Positions 38,029 to 48,824 are shown, counted from the stretch's first letter. The stretch: 64,000 bases of DNA from Sphingobacterium multivorum (GCF_900457465.1 NZ_UAUU01000011.1:558001-622000), one strand, 5' to 3'. Translations and numbers: made by a program. The notes: generated by a model not told the origin, from the sequence alone.

Positions 38029-38502
38029 TTATTTAAACAAATCTACTCGTCTTTTTGAAACTTTCCCCTGTTTTTTTAAGATTGTTTTGCGGAGCTGGAG
38101 AAATCCAACGGTCATTTTCCGTGGTGATTTAAAATAAGGGATACTCAATACGACCAACAGTGCGATGCAGGCCGAAGTTCCAAGTGCTCCACCGTAGCCG
38201 GTGAAAAATTTACTTGTATTAAGCAGAATCGTTGTAAAGATAATGCCGGCAAGGGCTAAACCAAAATAAGTTGATAACTGACTTTTTGATACCATACCTA
38301 TAAATGATGCACCGATAAAAATCGGCGGAATATATTGTGCAAGATAGGGCGAAACACTTTGTGGGAAGAAATGAAGAAAACCTGCGACAAATAATGTCAG
38401 CAATGCTGATGAACGCACTGCTCCTTGGTGAAATTTGGTATTGACATAGTAGGTCGCTGTGCTCCCTATAACTCCAACGAGGTATAAAATGAATGTTTCC
38501 AT
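38029..38502 (-). CDS. Multi-helix membrane protein of unknown function (paralogue A)
   Basis: 157 residues with about five hydrophobic helices and a basic C-terminal tail. It shares with its upstream neighbour the pattern PPIFIGASFIGMVS, LALAGIIFTTILLNTSK and GYGGALGTSA, in the same order and spacing, so the two are duplicated or domain-split relatives. I do not recognise the family. It begins 1 bp after the neighbour's stop, indicating an operon and possibly a two-subunit membrane complex. Confidence 0.7.
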   Translation of the reverse strand: METFILYLVGVIGSTATYYVNTKFHQGAVRSSALLTLFVAGFLHFFPQSVSPYLAQYIPPIFIGASFIGMVSKSQLSTYFGLALAGIIFTTILLNTSKFFTGYGGALGTSACIALLVVLSIPYFKSPRKMTVGFLQLRKTILKKQGKVSKRRVDLFK

Positions 38503-38503
38503 A

Positions 38504-39061
38504 TTACTTAAAAATGTATAACAGGAGGTAGGTCAGTGAAACACCCAGGAAGGCCAATGTTCCTAGTTTACCGCCGACACCATTTAATAAACTTTTCGAT
38601 ACGATCAGAAAGATCGCTGTAAAAATACTGGCTGCTAAAATAAAAGAGAACCCATGCGCCACCTGCGCATTGGACATCCCTACAAATGCACCGCAATAAA
38701 TTGCTGCCGGAAGGTGGGGTAGATAGCTTGAATTTTTGTTGATATTGGGAATGAACGAGGCGATGGTACCTGTCAGCGCTGCGCCCAACACAGGGCCCAA
38801 ACCGAAAATCTGATTGAAATAGTAGGATGCAATCGCTCCTACAGGTACCCAAATAGCAATTTTAATCGATTCATATTCATGCCTGTGATGATGAATGGGC
38901 GACTTGAGGTAACTGTATAAGATCAGTAAGGACAGTAGGCCGATAAAAGCCAATACAATATAAGAATGTGTGTTTTCTACAAAGATGGCCACTAAAAAAA
39001 GGGCCTGAATGACAAATAATAAACAGATGCTTATTATCCTAAATTTCTGCCGGGCTTGCAT
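38504..39061 (-). CDS. Multi-helix membrane protein of unknown function (paralogue B)
   Basis: 185 residues. Two N-terminal helices and a His/Lys loop (KSPIHHHRHEYES), then a region matching the downstream paralogue: PAAIYCGAFVGMS, ILAASIFTAIFLIVSK and GVGGKLGTLA. The extra N-terminal part distinguishes it from its neighbour. No catalytic motif is evident. First gene of a two-gene unit. Confidence 0.7.
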   Translation of the reverse strand: MQARQKFRIISICLLFVIQALFLVAIFVENTHSYIVLAFIGLLSLLILYSYLKSPIHHHRHEYESIKIAIWVPVGAIASYYFNQIFGLGPVLGAALTGTIASFIPNINKNSSYLPHLPAAIYCGAFVGMSNAQVAHGFSFILAASIFTAIFLIVSKSLLNGVGGKLGTLAFLGVSLTYLLLYIFK

Positions 39062-39088
39062 TTAAATAAATTTAGGCAAAGGTACTGA

Positions 39089-40111
39089 TTATTTGTCTAT
39101 TCTATTGGTAGATTTTCTTTTTATCAATATAGGGTCAAGAACAATCTGTTCGATTGCTTCGTATGGACTTTTTTGTTTGACCATTTTCAGAAAGAGCTTA
39201 GCACATTCTTCGCCCATTTTGTTGGCCTGCTGGTCGATACTTGACAGTGTGGGCGTGATAAAAGAAGAAAAGGTCTGGTTTGCAAAACCGATCACACCAG
39301 TTGTTGGAATAGCAATATTTGCAGTTTTTAATGCTTGTATTATCCCGACAGCTGTAAAGTCATCGCCACCAATAAAGGCGTCAGGTTGGATTGCAGATTT
39401 TAGAATCTGTTCGGTTCCTTTGATACCGGCTTCAATGGATAAGTCGCCGCGAATAATAAAGTCCTTCTGCGGGGAAATCTGCGCGTCTTTTAGGGCGGCT
39501 TCGAAACCATGGAAACGATCCTGAAAAATCGCTATTTCTTTATCCGTTGTGATAAAGGCAATATTTTTGTAGCCCTGTTCAAGTAAATGCTGTGTTGCGA
39601 GGTAGCCTGCTTTAAAATCATCAAGTTTGACCACGGGAGCAGGAATATTTTTATGCGTACGGTCAAAAATAACCAAACATTTGCGCTGATTGATCACTTC
39701 CTGAAAATGCTGGGTTTCCTGCGTTTCTAGCGACAACGAAGCAATAATGCCGTCCACCTGGGCTTCCAGTAAAGTCTTCACGCCATTAACTTCATCCTCA
39801 AAAGATTCATTCGATTGATAAAGCAATAGACTATAATTGTGTTTTTTTAACTCTTTTTCAATACTATGTACCGCCTCTGCAAAAAAATGAATTTGCATGG
39901 TCGGTACGATGACTCCAATTGTATTGGACTTGCCCGAGGAAAGGGAGGACGCTAGCTTATTGACACTATAATTTAATTCCTTTGCTTTATCAAGCACAAG
40001 CTTGCGTGTCGCCTCGCTGATCGTAGGCACATTATTCAATGCGCGCGATACGGTAGAGACTGTCACTCCAAGCGCACGGGCAATATCGTAAATTGTCGTT
40101 TTTTTATTCAC
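39089..40111 (-). CDS. LacI-family transcriptional regulator (putative xylose repressor)
   Basis: 340 residues: N-terminal helix-turn-helix TIYDIARALGVTVSTVSRALNN with the hinge SVNKLASSLSSGKSNTIGVIVP, then a periplasmic-binding-protein-like sensor domain (VDGIIASLS, FDRTHKNIP, GYKNIAFIT, PDAFIGGDDFTAVG). It is divergent from xylB, and a 14-bp palindrome typical of LacI-family sites lies in the shared promoter region. Probably represses the xylose genes until a xylose-derived ligand binds. Confidence 0.9.
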   Translation of the reverse strand: MNKKTTIYDIARALGVTVSTVSRALNNVPTISEATRKLVLDKAKELNYSVNKLASSLSSGKSNTIGVIVPTMQIHFFAEAVHSIEKELKKHNYSLLLYQSNESFEDEVNGVKTLLEAQVDGIIASLSLETQETQHFQEVINQRKCLVIFDRTHKNIPAPVVKLDDFKAGYLATQHLLEQGYKNIAFITTDKEIAIFQDRFHGFEAALKDAQISPQKDFIIRGDLSIEAGIKGTEQILKSAIQPDAFIGGDDFTAVGIIQALKTANIAIPTTGVIGFANQTFSSFITPTLSSIDQQANKMGEECAKLFLKMVKQKSPYEAIEQIVLDPILIKRKSTNRIDK

Positions 40112-40140
40112 GCTCCAAAGTAAATAATTTTATTTAATAT

Positions 40141-40185
40141 TTTGATAATTCAGAAACATATCCTACTTTTATGCAACCGGTTGCA
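40141..40185 (+). promoter_or_regulatory. xylB promoter with a LacI-type operator
   Basis: TTTG at 40141-40144, 19 nt, then TACTTTTA (near the TAnnTTTG -7 box). TGCAACCGGTTGCA at 40172-40185 is a perfect 14-bp palindrome of the LacI/CcpA class, directly after the -7 box, so a bound repressor would block initiation. Confidence 0.65.
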
Positions 40186-40234
40186 ATGTTTGTTTCCGCC
40201 TTTGTTTTAAAATAACCAGTTTCAATTAATTACC

Positions 40235-41719
40235 ATGTATTTATTAGGTATAGACGTAGGTACTTCTTCCGTAAAGGTTTCGATTGTTGAGGCATCTTCG
40301 CAACGCAAGGTTTGCTCGGTGCAATATCCGGACGTAGAAGCTCCCATTATAACGGTGGAGCCCAATTGGGCTGAACAAAACCCGCTCGATTGGTGGGACT
40401 ACTTTAAACAGGCTTTATTGAAGGCAAATGCGTTAGGGTTATACGATCCCAAAGCGATTTCCGCCATTGGTATTGCCTATCAGATGCACGGCTTAGTTAT
40501 CGTCGATAAAGATCAGAACGTGTTGCGAAATGCAATTATCTGGTGCGATAGCAGGGCTGTAGAAATAGGGAATGCTGCTTTCGATGAAATCGGAAGATCT
40601 TTTAATCTGAGCCATCACTTGAATTCTCCGGGGAATTTTACGGCGTCTAAGCTGGCTTGGGTGAAGGCTAATGAACCGGCGATCTATGAAAAAATAGATA
40701 AGATCATGCTGCCGGGCGATTTTATCGCCATGAAACTTTCGGGACAGGTGACAACTTCCATATCAGCCTTGTCTGAGGGAATATTTTGGGATTTCAAAAA
40801 CAATAAGCTGTCGGATACCATCATGGATTATTATGGCTTTGAGGATCATCTTATTCCTGAGATCTTACCCGTGTTTTCGACCCATGGACAGATTAAAACA
40901 GCTGTTGCCGAGGAGCTTGGCCTCTCTGGCACAGTGACTATCAATAATAAAGCTGGTGATCAGCCCAATAACGCACTTTCCCTCAATGTCCTTCAACCCG
41001 GGGAAGTTGCCGCGACCGCGGGCACTTCAGGGGTTATCTATGGGGTGAGCGACCAGTTGATTGCAGACCGTGAATCGCGCGTCAATACATTTGCACACGT
41101 CAATTATCGCGAGGATGATATCCGTACAGGGGTATTGCTCTGTATCAATGGGACCGGTATTATGAATAGTTGGGGCAGAAGGTTACTGGGGCGTGATTTA
41201 TCCTATGAACAGATTAATGCACTAGCCGGCGCATCACCTATTGGTAGCAAAGGATTACAGGTTGTCCCATTCGGCAATGGCGCCGAACGCATGCTCAATA
41301 ACCAAACAGTGGGGGCATCAATTACAGCGATAGATTTGAACAGACATGAGACAAGCGATATTTTACGCGCTATACAGGAAGGGATTGCCTATGCCTTCCG
41401 CTATGGCCTGGATATCATGCGTGAAAACAATTTGTATCCAAATATGATTCGTGCGGGGTATGCAAATTTATTCTTGAGCTCCGTTTTTAGGGAGTCATTT
41501 GTGGGGGCAACAAACGTTCCTGTGGAGATCTTCAATCACGACGGGAGTATTGGAGCCGCTCTTGGAGCAGGTATAGGAAGTGGGTATTATGCCGATTTTA
41601 CAGAAGCTTTTCGTTCTTTGAAACCTGTTTATACAGTGGAACCTCAATTTGTAGTGCAATATGAGGAGCACTATCAGCAATGGAAGGAATTATTAAACAA
41701 ACAAATAAATAACAAATAA
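40235..41719 (+). CDS. xylB: Xylulokinase
   Basis: 494 residues, FGGY carbohydrate kinase. The N-terminal phosphate loop is [12 protein letters not shown], sugar-site residues include [11 protein letters not shown] and [10 protein letters not shown], and the second domain has [20 protein letters not shown] and the C-terminal [13 protein letters not shown]. Phosphorylates D-xylulose with ATP. It starts the xylB-xylA-transporter operon; xylA begins 1 bp after its stop. Confidence 0.94.
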   Translation: MYLLGIDVGTSSVKVSIVEASSQRKVCSVQYPDVEAPIITVEPNWAEQNPLDWWDYFKQALLKANALGLYDPKAISAIGIAYQMHGLVIVDKDQNVLRNAIIWCDSRAVEIGNAAFDEIGRSFNLSHHLNSPGNFTASKLAWVKANEPAIYEKIDKIMLPGDFIAMKLSGQVTTSISALSEGIFWDFKNNKLSDTIMDYYGFEDHLIPEILPVFSTHGQIKTAVAEELGLSGTVTINNKAGDQPNNALSLNVLQPGEVAATAGTSGVIYGVSDQLIADRESRVNTFAHVNYREDDIRTGVLLCINGTGIMNSWGRRLLGRDLSYEQINALAGASPIGSKGLQVVPFGNGAERMLNNQTVGASITAIDLNRHETSDILRAIQEGIAYAFRYGLDIMRENNLYPNMIRAGYANLFLSSVFRESFVGATNVPVEIFNHDGSIGAALGAGIGSGYYADFTEAFRSLKPVYTVEPQFVVQYEEHYQQWKELLNKQINNK

Positions 41720-41720
41720 G

Positions 41721-43049
41721 ATGAATATTATTAAAGGGAAAAAGGAATTTTTCAAAGGCGTTGGCCAAATTCAATTCGAAGGAAAAGACAGCACAAATCC
41801 ATTGGCTTTCCGTTATTATAATCCAAAACAAATTGTTGGTGGCAAGACCATGGAAGAGTATTTTAAATTTGCCTGTTCATACTGGCATTCTTTCAACGGT
41901 AACGGATCTGATCCATTTGGCGGACCGACACATCAATTTCCATGGGATGAAAGCAACGACGTAATCACGAGGGCAAAAGATAAAATGGATGCAGCATTTG
42001 AATTTATTAGTAAAATAAATATCCCCTATTATTGCTTTCATGATGTGGACTTAATTGATTACTCGGATAATGTGGTTGAAAATGAAAAACGTCTGTCAAC
42101 TATCGTTGATTATGCGAAGGAAAAACAAAAGGAAAGCGGTATAAAATTGCTTTGGGGAACAGCCAACCTTTTTAGCCATAAACGCTATATGAATGGAGCT
42201 GCAACTAACCCTGATTTTCATGTTCTTGCACATGGTGGAGCACAGGTCAAGGCAGCTTTGGACGCAACGATTGCTCTTGGTGGTGAAAATTATGTTTTCT
42301 GGGGTGGAAGAGAGGGGTATATGAGCCTTTTAAATACCAATATGAAGCGTGAGCAGGAACATCTTGCACAGTTTTTACATATGGCCAAGGATTATGCCCG
42401 CAAAAATGGTTTTAAAGGAACTTTCTTTATCGAGCCGAAACCATGTGAGCCTACAAAACATCAATACGATTATGATGCGGCTACTGTGCTGGGCTTCCTG
42501 CGTCAGTATAATCTTTTGGAAGATTTTAAATTAAATTTAGAGGTAAACCATGCGACATTGGCCGGACATACGTTTCAGCATGAGCTACAGGTTGCTGTAG
42601 ATGCAGGTAAATTGGGCTCCATTGATGCTAACCGCGGTGATTATCAAAATGGATGGGATACGGATCAATTTCCGAATGACATCAATGAATTGACCGAAGC
42701 CATGTTGATTATTTTAGAAGGTGGTGGTTTCCAAGGGGGCGGTGTGAACTTTGATGCCAAAATCCGCCGGAATTCCACAGATCCTGAAGATCTGTTTTAT
42801 GCACATATTGGTGGGATGGATCTTTTTGCACGCGCTCTAATTACGGCAGATCGTATCCTGCAGGACTCGGACTACAAAAAAATTCGGACAGACCGTTATG
42901 CTTCGTTTGACGCAGGTCATGGCGCATCGTTTGAAGATCGTAAATTAACTTTGGAAAACTTAAGGGATTTAGCAGTGGAATTGGGTGAGCCTAAAACCAT
43001 CAGTGGTAAACAGGAGTATTTAGAAAATTTGGTCAATAGATATATATAG
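41721..43049 (+). CDS. xylA: Xylose isomerase
   Basis: 442 residues, group II xylose isomerase. Active-site segments: [12 protein letters not shown] with the catalytic His, [48 protein letters not shown] and [18 protein letters not shown], supplying the two metal sites. Converts D-xylose to D-xylulose. Second gene of the xylose operon. Confidence 0.96.
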   Translation: MNIIKGKKEFFKGVGQIQFEGKDSTNPLAFRYYNPKQIVGGKTMEEYFKFACSYWHSFNGNGSDPFGGPTHQFPWDESNDVITRAKDKMDAAFEFISKINIPYYCFHDVDLIDYSDNVVENEKRLSTIVDYAKEKQKESGIKLLWGTANLFSHKRYMNGAATNPDFHVLAHGGAQVKAALDATIALGGENYVFWGGREGYMSLLNTNMKREQEHLAQFLHMAKDYARKNGFKGTFFIEPKPCEPTKHQYDYDAATVLGFLRQYNLLEDFKLNLEVNHATLAGHTFQHELQVAVDAGKLGSIDANRGDYQNGWDTDQFPNDINELTEAMLIILEGGGFQGGGVNFDAKIRRNSTDPEDLFYAHIGGMDLFARALITADRILQDSDYKKIRTDRYASFDAGHGASFEDRKLTLENLRDLAVELGEPKTISGKQEYLENLVNRYI

Positions 43050-43100
43050 TTCTAAAAATATTTCTATATTAGGCGATCAAATTAAACCAATTACCAATAC

Positions 43101-44782
43101 ATGAATAATTATTTAAGCACAAAAGATTACATCGTTTTCCTGATCTACTTTGTTATTGTAGCAGGTTACGGATTATGGGTGTATTATCGCAAGAAATCTG
43201 AATCTGTAGGTTCCAAAGACTATTTTTTGGCTGAGGGGTCATTGACGTGGTGGGCTATCGGAGCCTCACTTATTGCATCCAATATTTCGGCCGAGCAATT
43301 TATCGGTATGAGCGGTTCCGGATTTAAGATGGGATTGGCGATTTCAACTTACGAGTGGATGGCTGCCATTACACTGATTGTCGTTGCGGTATTTTTTATC
43401 CCGGTATACTTAAAGAACAAGATCTTTACGATGCCACAGTTTCTCCATAAACGATATAATGGAACTGTTGCGATGATCATGGCCGTTTTTCTGGTTATTG
43501 CTGTATGTTGTCGTTAATTTGACATCCATCCTCTATTTGGGAGCCATTGCGGTAAGTAGTATTTCCGGTATCAGTCTGGAGGCCTGCATGTATGCCATTG
43601 CGATTTTTGCTGTGATCATTACATTGGGAGGAATGAAAGTAATCGGTTATACGGATATTATTCAGGTTTTCTTTTGGTATTGGGTGGTTTGGCGACCACT
43701 TACCTAGCCTTGAACCTCGTTTCAGAGCACTATGGTGGATCAGGAGTATTGGAAGGCTATCACTTGATGACCGAAAAAGCTTCCGACCACTTTCATATGA
43801 TTCTGGATCGTAAGAATGAGAACTATCTCGATTACCGGGGCTAACCGTATTGGATTGGCGGTATGTGGATCGTTAATTTGAACTACTGGGGATGTAATCA
43901 ATACATCACGCAACGCGCGCTTGGAGCAGATTTGAAAACCGCGAGAAACGGTATCTTGTTTGCAGCATTTCTGAAGTTATTAATGCCTATCATTGTTGTG
44001 TTGCCGGGTATTGCAGCCTATGTCATGTGGAAAGATGGCTTGTTCCAAAATGAAATGATGCAACATGGTGAGGTAAACCCTGACCACGCTTATCCAGTTT
44101 TGTTGAATTTATTGCCAGCAGGTTTAAAAGGCTTGTCTTTTGCGGCATTAACAGCTGCAGTGGTCGCTTCTTTGGCAGGTAAAGCAAACAGTATCGCGAC
44201 AATCTTCTCCTTGGATATTTATAAAAAAGTATTCAATACAGAAGCATCGGGATAAGAAATTGGTCAATATCGGGCAAGCTGACTGTTGTGGTTGCCATGA
44301 TCTTGGGTGTGCTGATTGCTCCACATTTGGGGTATTGATAAAAAAGGTGGATTCCAATATATTCAAGAATATACGGGTTTTGTATCTCCAGGTATTTTTG
44401 CGATGTTCATTTTAGGATTCTTCTGGAAGAAAGCAACTTCAAATGCGGCTTTGTTTGCAACAATTGGAGGTTTTAATTTTCTCCATCATCTTCAAAAAAT
44501 TGCCAGATTGGGTCGATCTGTCATTCTTGTCATCGACAGGTTTCTCTGTTCCAAATCCAACAACAGGAGTCTACGAAATTCCATTTTTGGATAGAATGGG
44601 ATTCGTCTTCGTGATCTGTATTATCGGTATGATTCTCATCAGTATTGTCGACAATAAGCGTGGGTGTCGTGCCAGCTGGATTGGAAGTTGATACCACGAT
44701 GTTTAAACCACACCGGGCGTTTTTGGTCATTGCATTGATCGTAGCGCTATTGGTTACAGCATTATATTCTATTTATTGGTAA
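43101..44782 (+). CDS. Sodium:solute symporter (putative xylose transporter), nine indels
   Basis: About 560 residues after repair, SSS family: start DYIVFLIYFVIVAGYGLWV, sodium-site IASNISAEQFIGMSGSG, then LYVVVNLTSILYLGA, GGMKVIGYTDIIQVF, NYWGCNQYITQRALGA and LTAAVVASLAGKANSIATIF. Nine single-base changes break it (extra T near 43488; missing T near 43675 and 43828; extra G near 43845, 44252, 44270, 44330 and 44651; extra A near 44478), together keeping one frame. All are in homopolymers, suggesting error. Its place after xylA points to Na+-coupled xylose import. Confidence 0.8.
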
Positions 44783-44804
44783 TCCAATAGCAAATAAGAT
44801 TTTA

Positions 44805-44841
44805 AAAACTCCTATCAATCTCGGTTGATAGGAGTTTTTTT
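44805..44841 (+). terminator. Terminator of the xylose operon
   Basis: 14-bp stem AAAACTCCTATCAA / TTGATAGGAGTTTT with a short loop and T-run. Confidence 0.9.
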
Positions 44842-44904
44842 GTTGTTTTAAAAATACCTATCTTGGTTTAAACTAAAACCATTGCTTAACGAAAGATTGC
44901 TGCT

Positions 44905-46173
44905 ATGAAAAGAAGAAGTACCCTGCTACTGACGACGATATTTGGATTACTTACTACCGGTATGCCGATGCTGAGTTCAGCTCAGCGCACACAGAAACCA
45001 CCTTTACATGGAAAACATTGGATGGCTATTACGGGTAAGCCCTTGGCGGCAACAGCGGGTGCCCAACTATTCCAACAAGGCGGAAATGCGGTGGACGCTG
45101 CTTGTGCCATGCTCGCAGCAACCTGTACGATGTGGGATGTTTTGAGTTGGGGCGGAGAGACGCAGGCCTTAATTTATCATCCGAAATTAAAGAAGGTTAT
45201 TGCCATAAATGCCTTGGGGGTAGCACCCAGTGGAGCGACAGTTGATTTTTTTAGGTCAAAGGGCTATGAATTTCCACCTGAATATGGCCCCCTTGCTGCG
45301 GTTACTCCGGGTACGCCCGGCGGATTGTGCTATATGTTGGCTCATTATGGAACGAAAAGTCTTGCAGAGGTATTGGCTCCTGCTCTTGAAATGGCTGCGG
45401 GTTATCCCATTGATGCACAAACAGCAACGAGTATAGAGCGGGGTAAAGACCGCATTAAAGAATGGCCCTACAGTAAAAAGGTGTTTTTAGTACATGAAGG
45501 GAAATCCTGGGAAGCTCCCGAGGCGGGAGAGGTTTTTGTACAGCAGGATCTGCATAAGACCCTGTCCAAATTGGTAGAAGCCGAAAAGAAGGCCCTAGCA
45601 GCGGGAAAAGACAGGAAAGCCGCAATCATGGCTGCTTACGACCGGTTTTATACCGGCGATATTGCCGGGAATACTGGGGTGGGCATGAGTCAGCGCCTAC
45701 AGAGTTTTGTCTTAGATTCGTTGATTAACCCGTTCAATGTGGTCGAGCCAGGCAAAAGACCGCGTGTAACGCTCACCCCTTCGATGGCTTTGAAAAACGG
45801 AAAACCTTACCTTTCTTTTGCCGTGCAGGGCGGAGATACTCAGGATCAGAATTTACTGCAATTTTTCTTGAATATGGTCGAGTTTGGTATGACGCCACAA
45901 CAAGCCAGCGAGGCGGCCAATATCAACAGTAATCAGCTTTGGCTATCGCTGGGAGGAACAAAGACCGATGATCGAAAACCGCGCTCAGGTAGCCTGCTAT
46001 TGGACAAAAATACCGCTCCAGCAATTATTGAACAATTGAAGAAAATGGGGTATAGCATTCAGCTCGGCGATCGTACCAGTGGACCTATCAATGCGATTTA
46101 TTTCGATCAGCAGCACCGTACACTTTGGGGCGGCAGTAGCAACAATGGGGAGGATTACGGCATCGGGTGGTAG
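44905..46173 (+). CDS. Gamma-glutamyltransferase-like protein lacking the catalytic centre
   Basis: 422 residues with a signal peptide (MKRRSTLLLTTIFGLLTTG). The large-subunit start is clear (ATAGAQLFQQGGNAVDAACA, LGVAPSGATVDFF, AAVTPGTPGGLCYML), and the end of the small subunit is clear (EPGKRPRVTLTPSMALKNG, VQGGDTQDQNLLQF). Between DRFYTGDIA and NTGVGMSQ, family members have roughly 190 more residues, including the nucleophilic Thr at the autocleavage site; these are missing without a frame change. It is therefore unlikely to process or transfer glutamyl groups; it may be a decayed gene or a binding protein. Confidence 0.8.
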   Translation: MKRRSTLLLTTIFGLLTTGMPMLSSAQRTQKPPLHGKHWMAITGKPLAATAGAQLFQQGGNAVDAACAMLAATCTMWDVLSWGGETQALIYHPKLKKVIAINALGVAPSGATVDFFRSKGYEFPPEYGPLAAVTPGTPGGLCYMLAHYGTKSLAEVLAPALEMAAGYPIDAQTATSIERGKDRIKEWPYSKKVFLVHEGKSWEAPEAGEVFVQQDLHKTLSKLVEAEKKALAAGKDRKAAIMAAYDRFYTGDIAGNTGVGMSQRLQSFVLDSLINPFNVVEPGKRPRVTLTPSMALKNGKPYLSFAVQGGDTQDQNLLQFFLNMVEFGMTPQQASEAANINSNQLWLSLGGTKTDDRKPRSGSLLLDKNTAPAIIEQLKKMGYSIQLGDRTSGPINAIYFDQQHRTLWGGSSNNGEDYGIGW

Positions 46174-46259
46174 TATTTCATTGGCTTTGCTTAGGTTTCG
46201 GTTTTGTTATCTCCACTGTATTTATTATCTTACCTACTGATCGGAAACTGATTTTTGTT

Positions 46260-46862
46260 ATGGAGGTAGTGTCAATAAATATTCGTTTGTTTTTCAGCCT
46301 GATGAAGCTGGTATTGTCTTGGTAGATGGCTTGAAGCGGCGATTACGTGCATCGTTAGCCGAACTGCTTCCCGACAAAAACAAAGGCTGGTATCCCAGTT
46401 GCAATTCCAAAGCTCATGTAACGATATGTGCTTTTGAAGCAGATGCGTGTAAACTGACAATGGCTATTGAGGCTTTGCAGGAGACTTTGGTCTATGAGCG
46501 TAGTCAGTATGTTTATTTCGATCATTTTTCATCATTTGCGGGTGGTGCTTTCTATATTGCACCAACTGTGCACGCCCGGAGTTATCTCAAGGACCGGGCG
46601 CGGAAGGTTGTTCAAACATTGACGGAGTTTGATTTGATCGAGATTAGCGACGAACCCCATATTTTCGATTGGGCGACGTCTGGAGCCAGAGCAGCTTGAA
46701 ATCGCAAAAGAACAGTTGCGGTCTGTCGATCTGAGCTTTATGTGCAAGGGCGTTCATGTGCGGCAGTATAAGCCTGATTTAGGTCAGTACGAGATCATCG
46801 ATTTTATCCAATTTGGCAACCAATCGAAGGAAAATTCTGGCCAGCTGGCATTTAAATTCTAA
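46260..46862 (+). CDS. 2'-5' RNA ligase-like 2H phosphoesterase, two frameshifts
   Basis: About 200 residues. The first 2H motif is in SNSKAHVTICAFE (HVT) and the second in EPHISIGRRLEPEQ (HIS), typical of LigT-type phosphoesterases. A missing A near 46276 separates the start (MEVVS) from NKYSFVFQPDEAG, and an extra T near 46665 interrupts EPHISIG; the two cancel. These enzymes open or form 2'-5' or cyclic phosphodiester links in RNA or nucleotides; the substrate here is unknown. Confidence 0.75.
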
Positions 46863-46946
46863 TAATATCGCGGTTTAATTGCCTAATAATGTAAAGCTTT
46901 TTATCTTTAAGGCTGACAATACACGATATTGCACTTATAGTACTTT

Positions 46947-48824
46947 ATGCATTACGACGAATCTCATCATAAATCCCTATCTGATATCCATGAAAGTGTC
47001 GATGTCAATCAAGGGAAATCCAAATTTAAGAAGATACTTAGTTTCTTTGGTCCAGCTTATCTCATTAGCGTGGGGTATATGGATCCAGGCAACTGGGCTA
47101 CCGATCTTGCTGGAGGAAGCCAATTTGGCTATACCCTGATTTGGGTGCTGTTGATGAGTAATATCATGGCACTGGTGTTACAGAATCTATGCGCGCGCCT
47201 AGGTATTGTACGCGGTAAAGACCTTGCGCAGTGTAACAGAGAGACCTATCCTAAACGGATGAATTTTGTGCTCTATGTGCTTGCTGAAATTGCAATAGCA
47301 GCCTGTGATCTGGCGGAGGTTTTGGGAATGGCAATCGGTCTTAACCTCCTTTTTGGAATCGATTTGCTTTGGGGAGTAATGATCAGTTTTGCAGATACCT
47401 TCTTGCTGCTCTATCTGCAGAAGCTGGGGATGCGAAAAATGGAACTCTTTATCATTGGACTTATCGCGCTTATTGGCATGTGTTTCATGGTAGAAATGTT
47501 TTTGGCGAAACCTGATTTTGCAGAGGTAGCCACCGGATTTATCCCCAGTATCCCGAATAGCGCTGCATTATATATTGCCATAGGAATTATAGGTGCAACC
47601 GTCATGCCGCATAACCTGTATCTGCATTCGGCCCTGGTGCAAACGCGAAAAATTGACAGGAATGAGGTTTCTATCCGAAAATCGCTCAAGTATAACTTTT
47701 GGGATAGTGCCATCGCCTTGAACCTGGCCTTTTTGGTGAATGCGGCAATATTGATTCTTGCAGCCTCTGTTTTTCACAAGAACGGTATGCATGACGTGGC
47801 CGAGCTTGAAGATGCTTATCACCTATTGGGCAACCTTCTTGGAACGGAATGGGCCTCAAAATTGTTTGCTGTTGCCTTGATTCTTGCCGGACAGAGCTCA
47901 ACGGTGACGGGAACCCTAGCTGGACAGATTGTGATGGAGGGATACCTTCGCTTGCGGATTAGTCCGACCTTGCGGAGGATTATAACGCGGCTTTTGGCTA
48001 TTATCCCGGCTGTATTGGTGATACTCATTTCGGGTGAAGGTCGCGTTGGTCAGCTGCTGATCTTTAGTCAGGTGATCTTGAGTATGCAGCTCGCTTTTGC
48101 CGTCATCCCGTTGATCCATTTTGTGAGCGATAAAGTCAAGATGGGCACTTTTGCCATTAAACCGTTAACGAAAGTAGCGGCCTGGCTGATCGCGGCCATT
48201 ATCGCTGTTTTGAATTTTAAATTAGTATACGACGAAGTGGTCGGCTGGATTGGTGAGGCCAACAATATTGTAGTAACCGTATTATTGATCTTGGGCGCAG
48301 TGGGCTTGTTTGCCTTATTGATGATGACCGTATTATACCCTATTTTACTTAAATCAAAACCAACGGAGCTGGAGGTGCACCCACCATTTGAGGCTTTGCA
48401 TTTTGAGCATAAGGGCTCTTTTAAGAAAGTAGTGATTGCATTGGATTTCTCAAATTCAGATCAGAAAGTAATCCAATATGCTTTACAGCTTTCGCACGAG
48501 GATACTTCTTTTGTGGTTGTACATATTGTTGAGAGTGCATCGGTAAAGTATACCGGAGATTCGACAGATGATTTTGAATCGCGTCAGGATTTGGAACGAC
48601 TGAAATTGTATGCAGACTTTCTCTTGTCCAAAGGACATCAGACGGAATATGAATTAGGTTACAATAACCGGATCAAGTGCATTGCTGAAATTTGTGAAAA
48701 CTATAAAGCTGATCTGTTAGTTGTAGGCAGTCATGGACATAATGGGCTGAAGGATTTTGTTTTTGGTGAGACAGTTAACAAGCTGCGGCATGCAGTGAAA
48801 GTACCTGTTTTTATTGCTCAATAG
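46947..48824 (+). CDS. mntH: Nramp-family Mn2+/Fe2+ transporter with a C-terminal UspA domain
   Basis: 625 residues. Residues 1-470: Nramp transporter with the metal-binding MDPGNWATDLAGG of helix 1 and VMPHNLYLHSALVQT of helix 6, eleven hydrophobic helices. Residues about 480-625: a universal stress protein fold ending in the ATP-binding LVVGSHGHNGLKDFVFGET. The transporter would take up Mn2+ or Fe2+ with H+; the cytoplasmic UspA part may gate or report on nucleotide or stress state. No frameshifts, so the fusion is genuine in sequence. Confidence 0.92.
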   Translation: MHYDESHHKSLSDIHESVDVNQGKSKFKKILSFFGPAYLISVGYMDPGNWATDLAGGSQFGYTLIWVLLMSNIMALVLQNLCARLGIVRGKDLAQCNRETYPKRMNFVLYVLAEIAIAACDLAEVLGMAIGLNLLFGIDLLWGVMISFADTFLLLYLQKLGMRKMELFIIGLIALIGMCFMVEMFLAKPDFAEVATGFIPSIPNSAALYIAIGIIGATVMPHNLYLHSALVQTRKIDRNEVSIRKSLKYNFWDSAIALNLAFLVNAAILILAASVFHKNGMHDVAELEDAYHLLGNLLGTEWASKLFAVALILAGQSSTVTGTLAGQIVMEGYLRLRISPTLRRIITRLLAIIPAVLVILISGEGRVGQLLIFSQVILSMQLAFAVIPLIHFVSDKVKMGTFAIKPLTKVAAWLIAAIIAVLNFKLVYDEVVGWIGEANNIVVTVLLILGAVGLFALLMMTVLYPILLKSKPTELEVHPPFEALHFEHKGSFKKVVIALDFSNSDQKVIQYALQLSHEDTSFVVVHIVESASVKYTGDSTDDFESRQDLERLKLYADFLLSKGHQTEYELGYNNRIKCIAEICENYKADLLVVGSHGHNGLKDFVFGETVNKLRHAVKVPVFIAQ

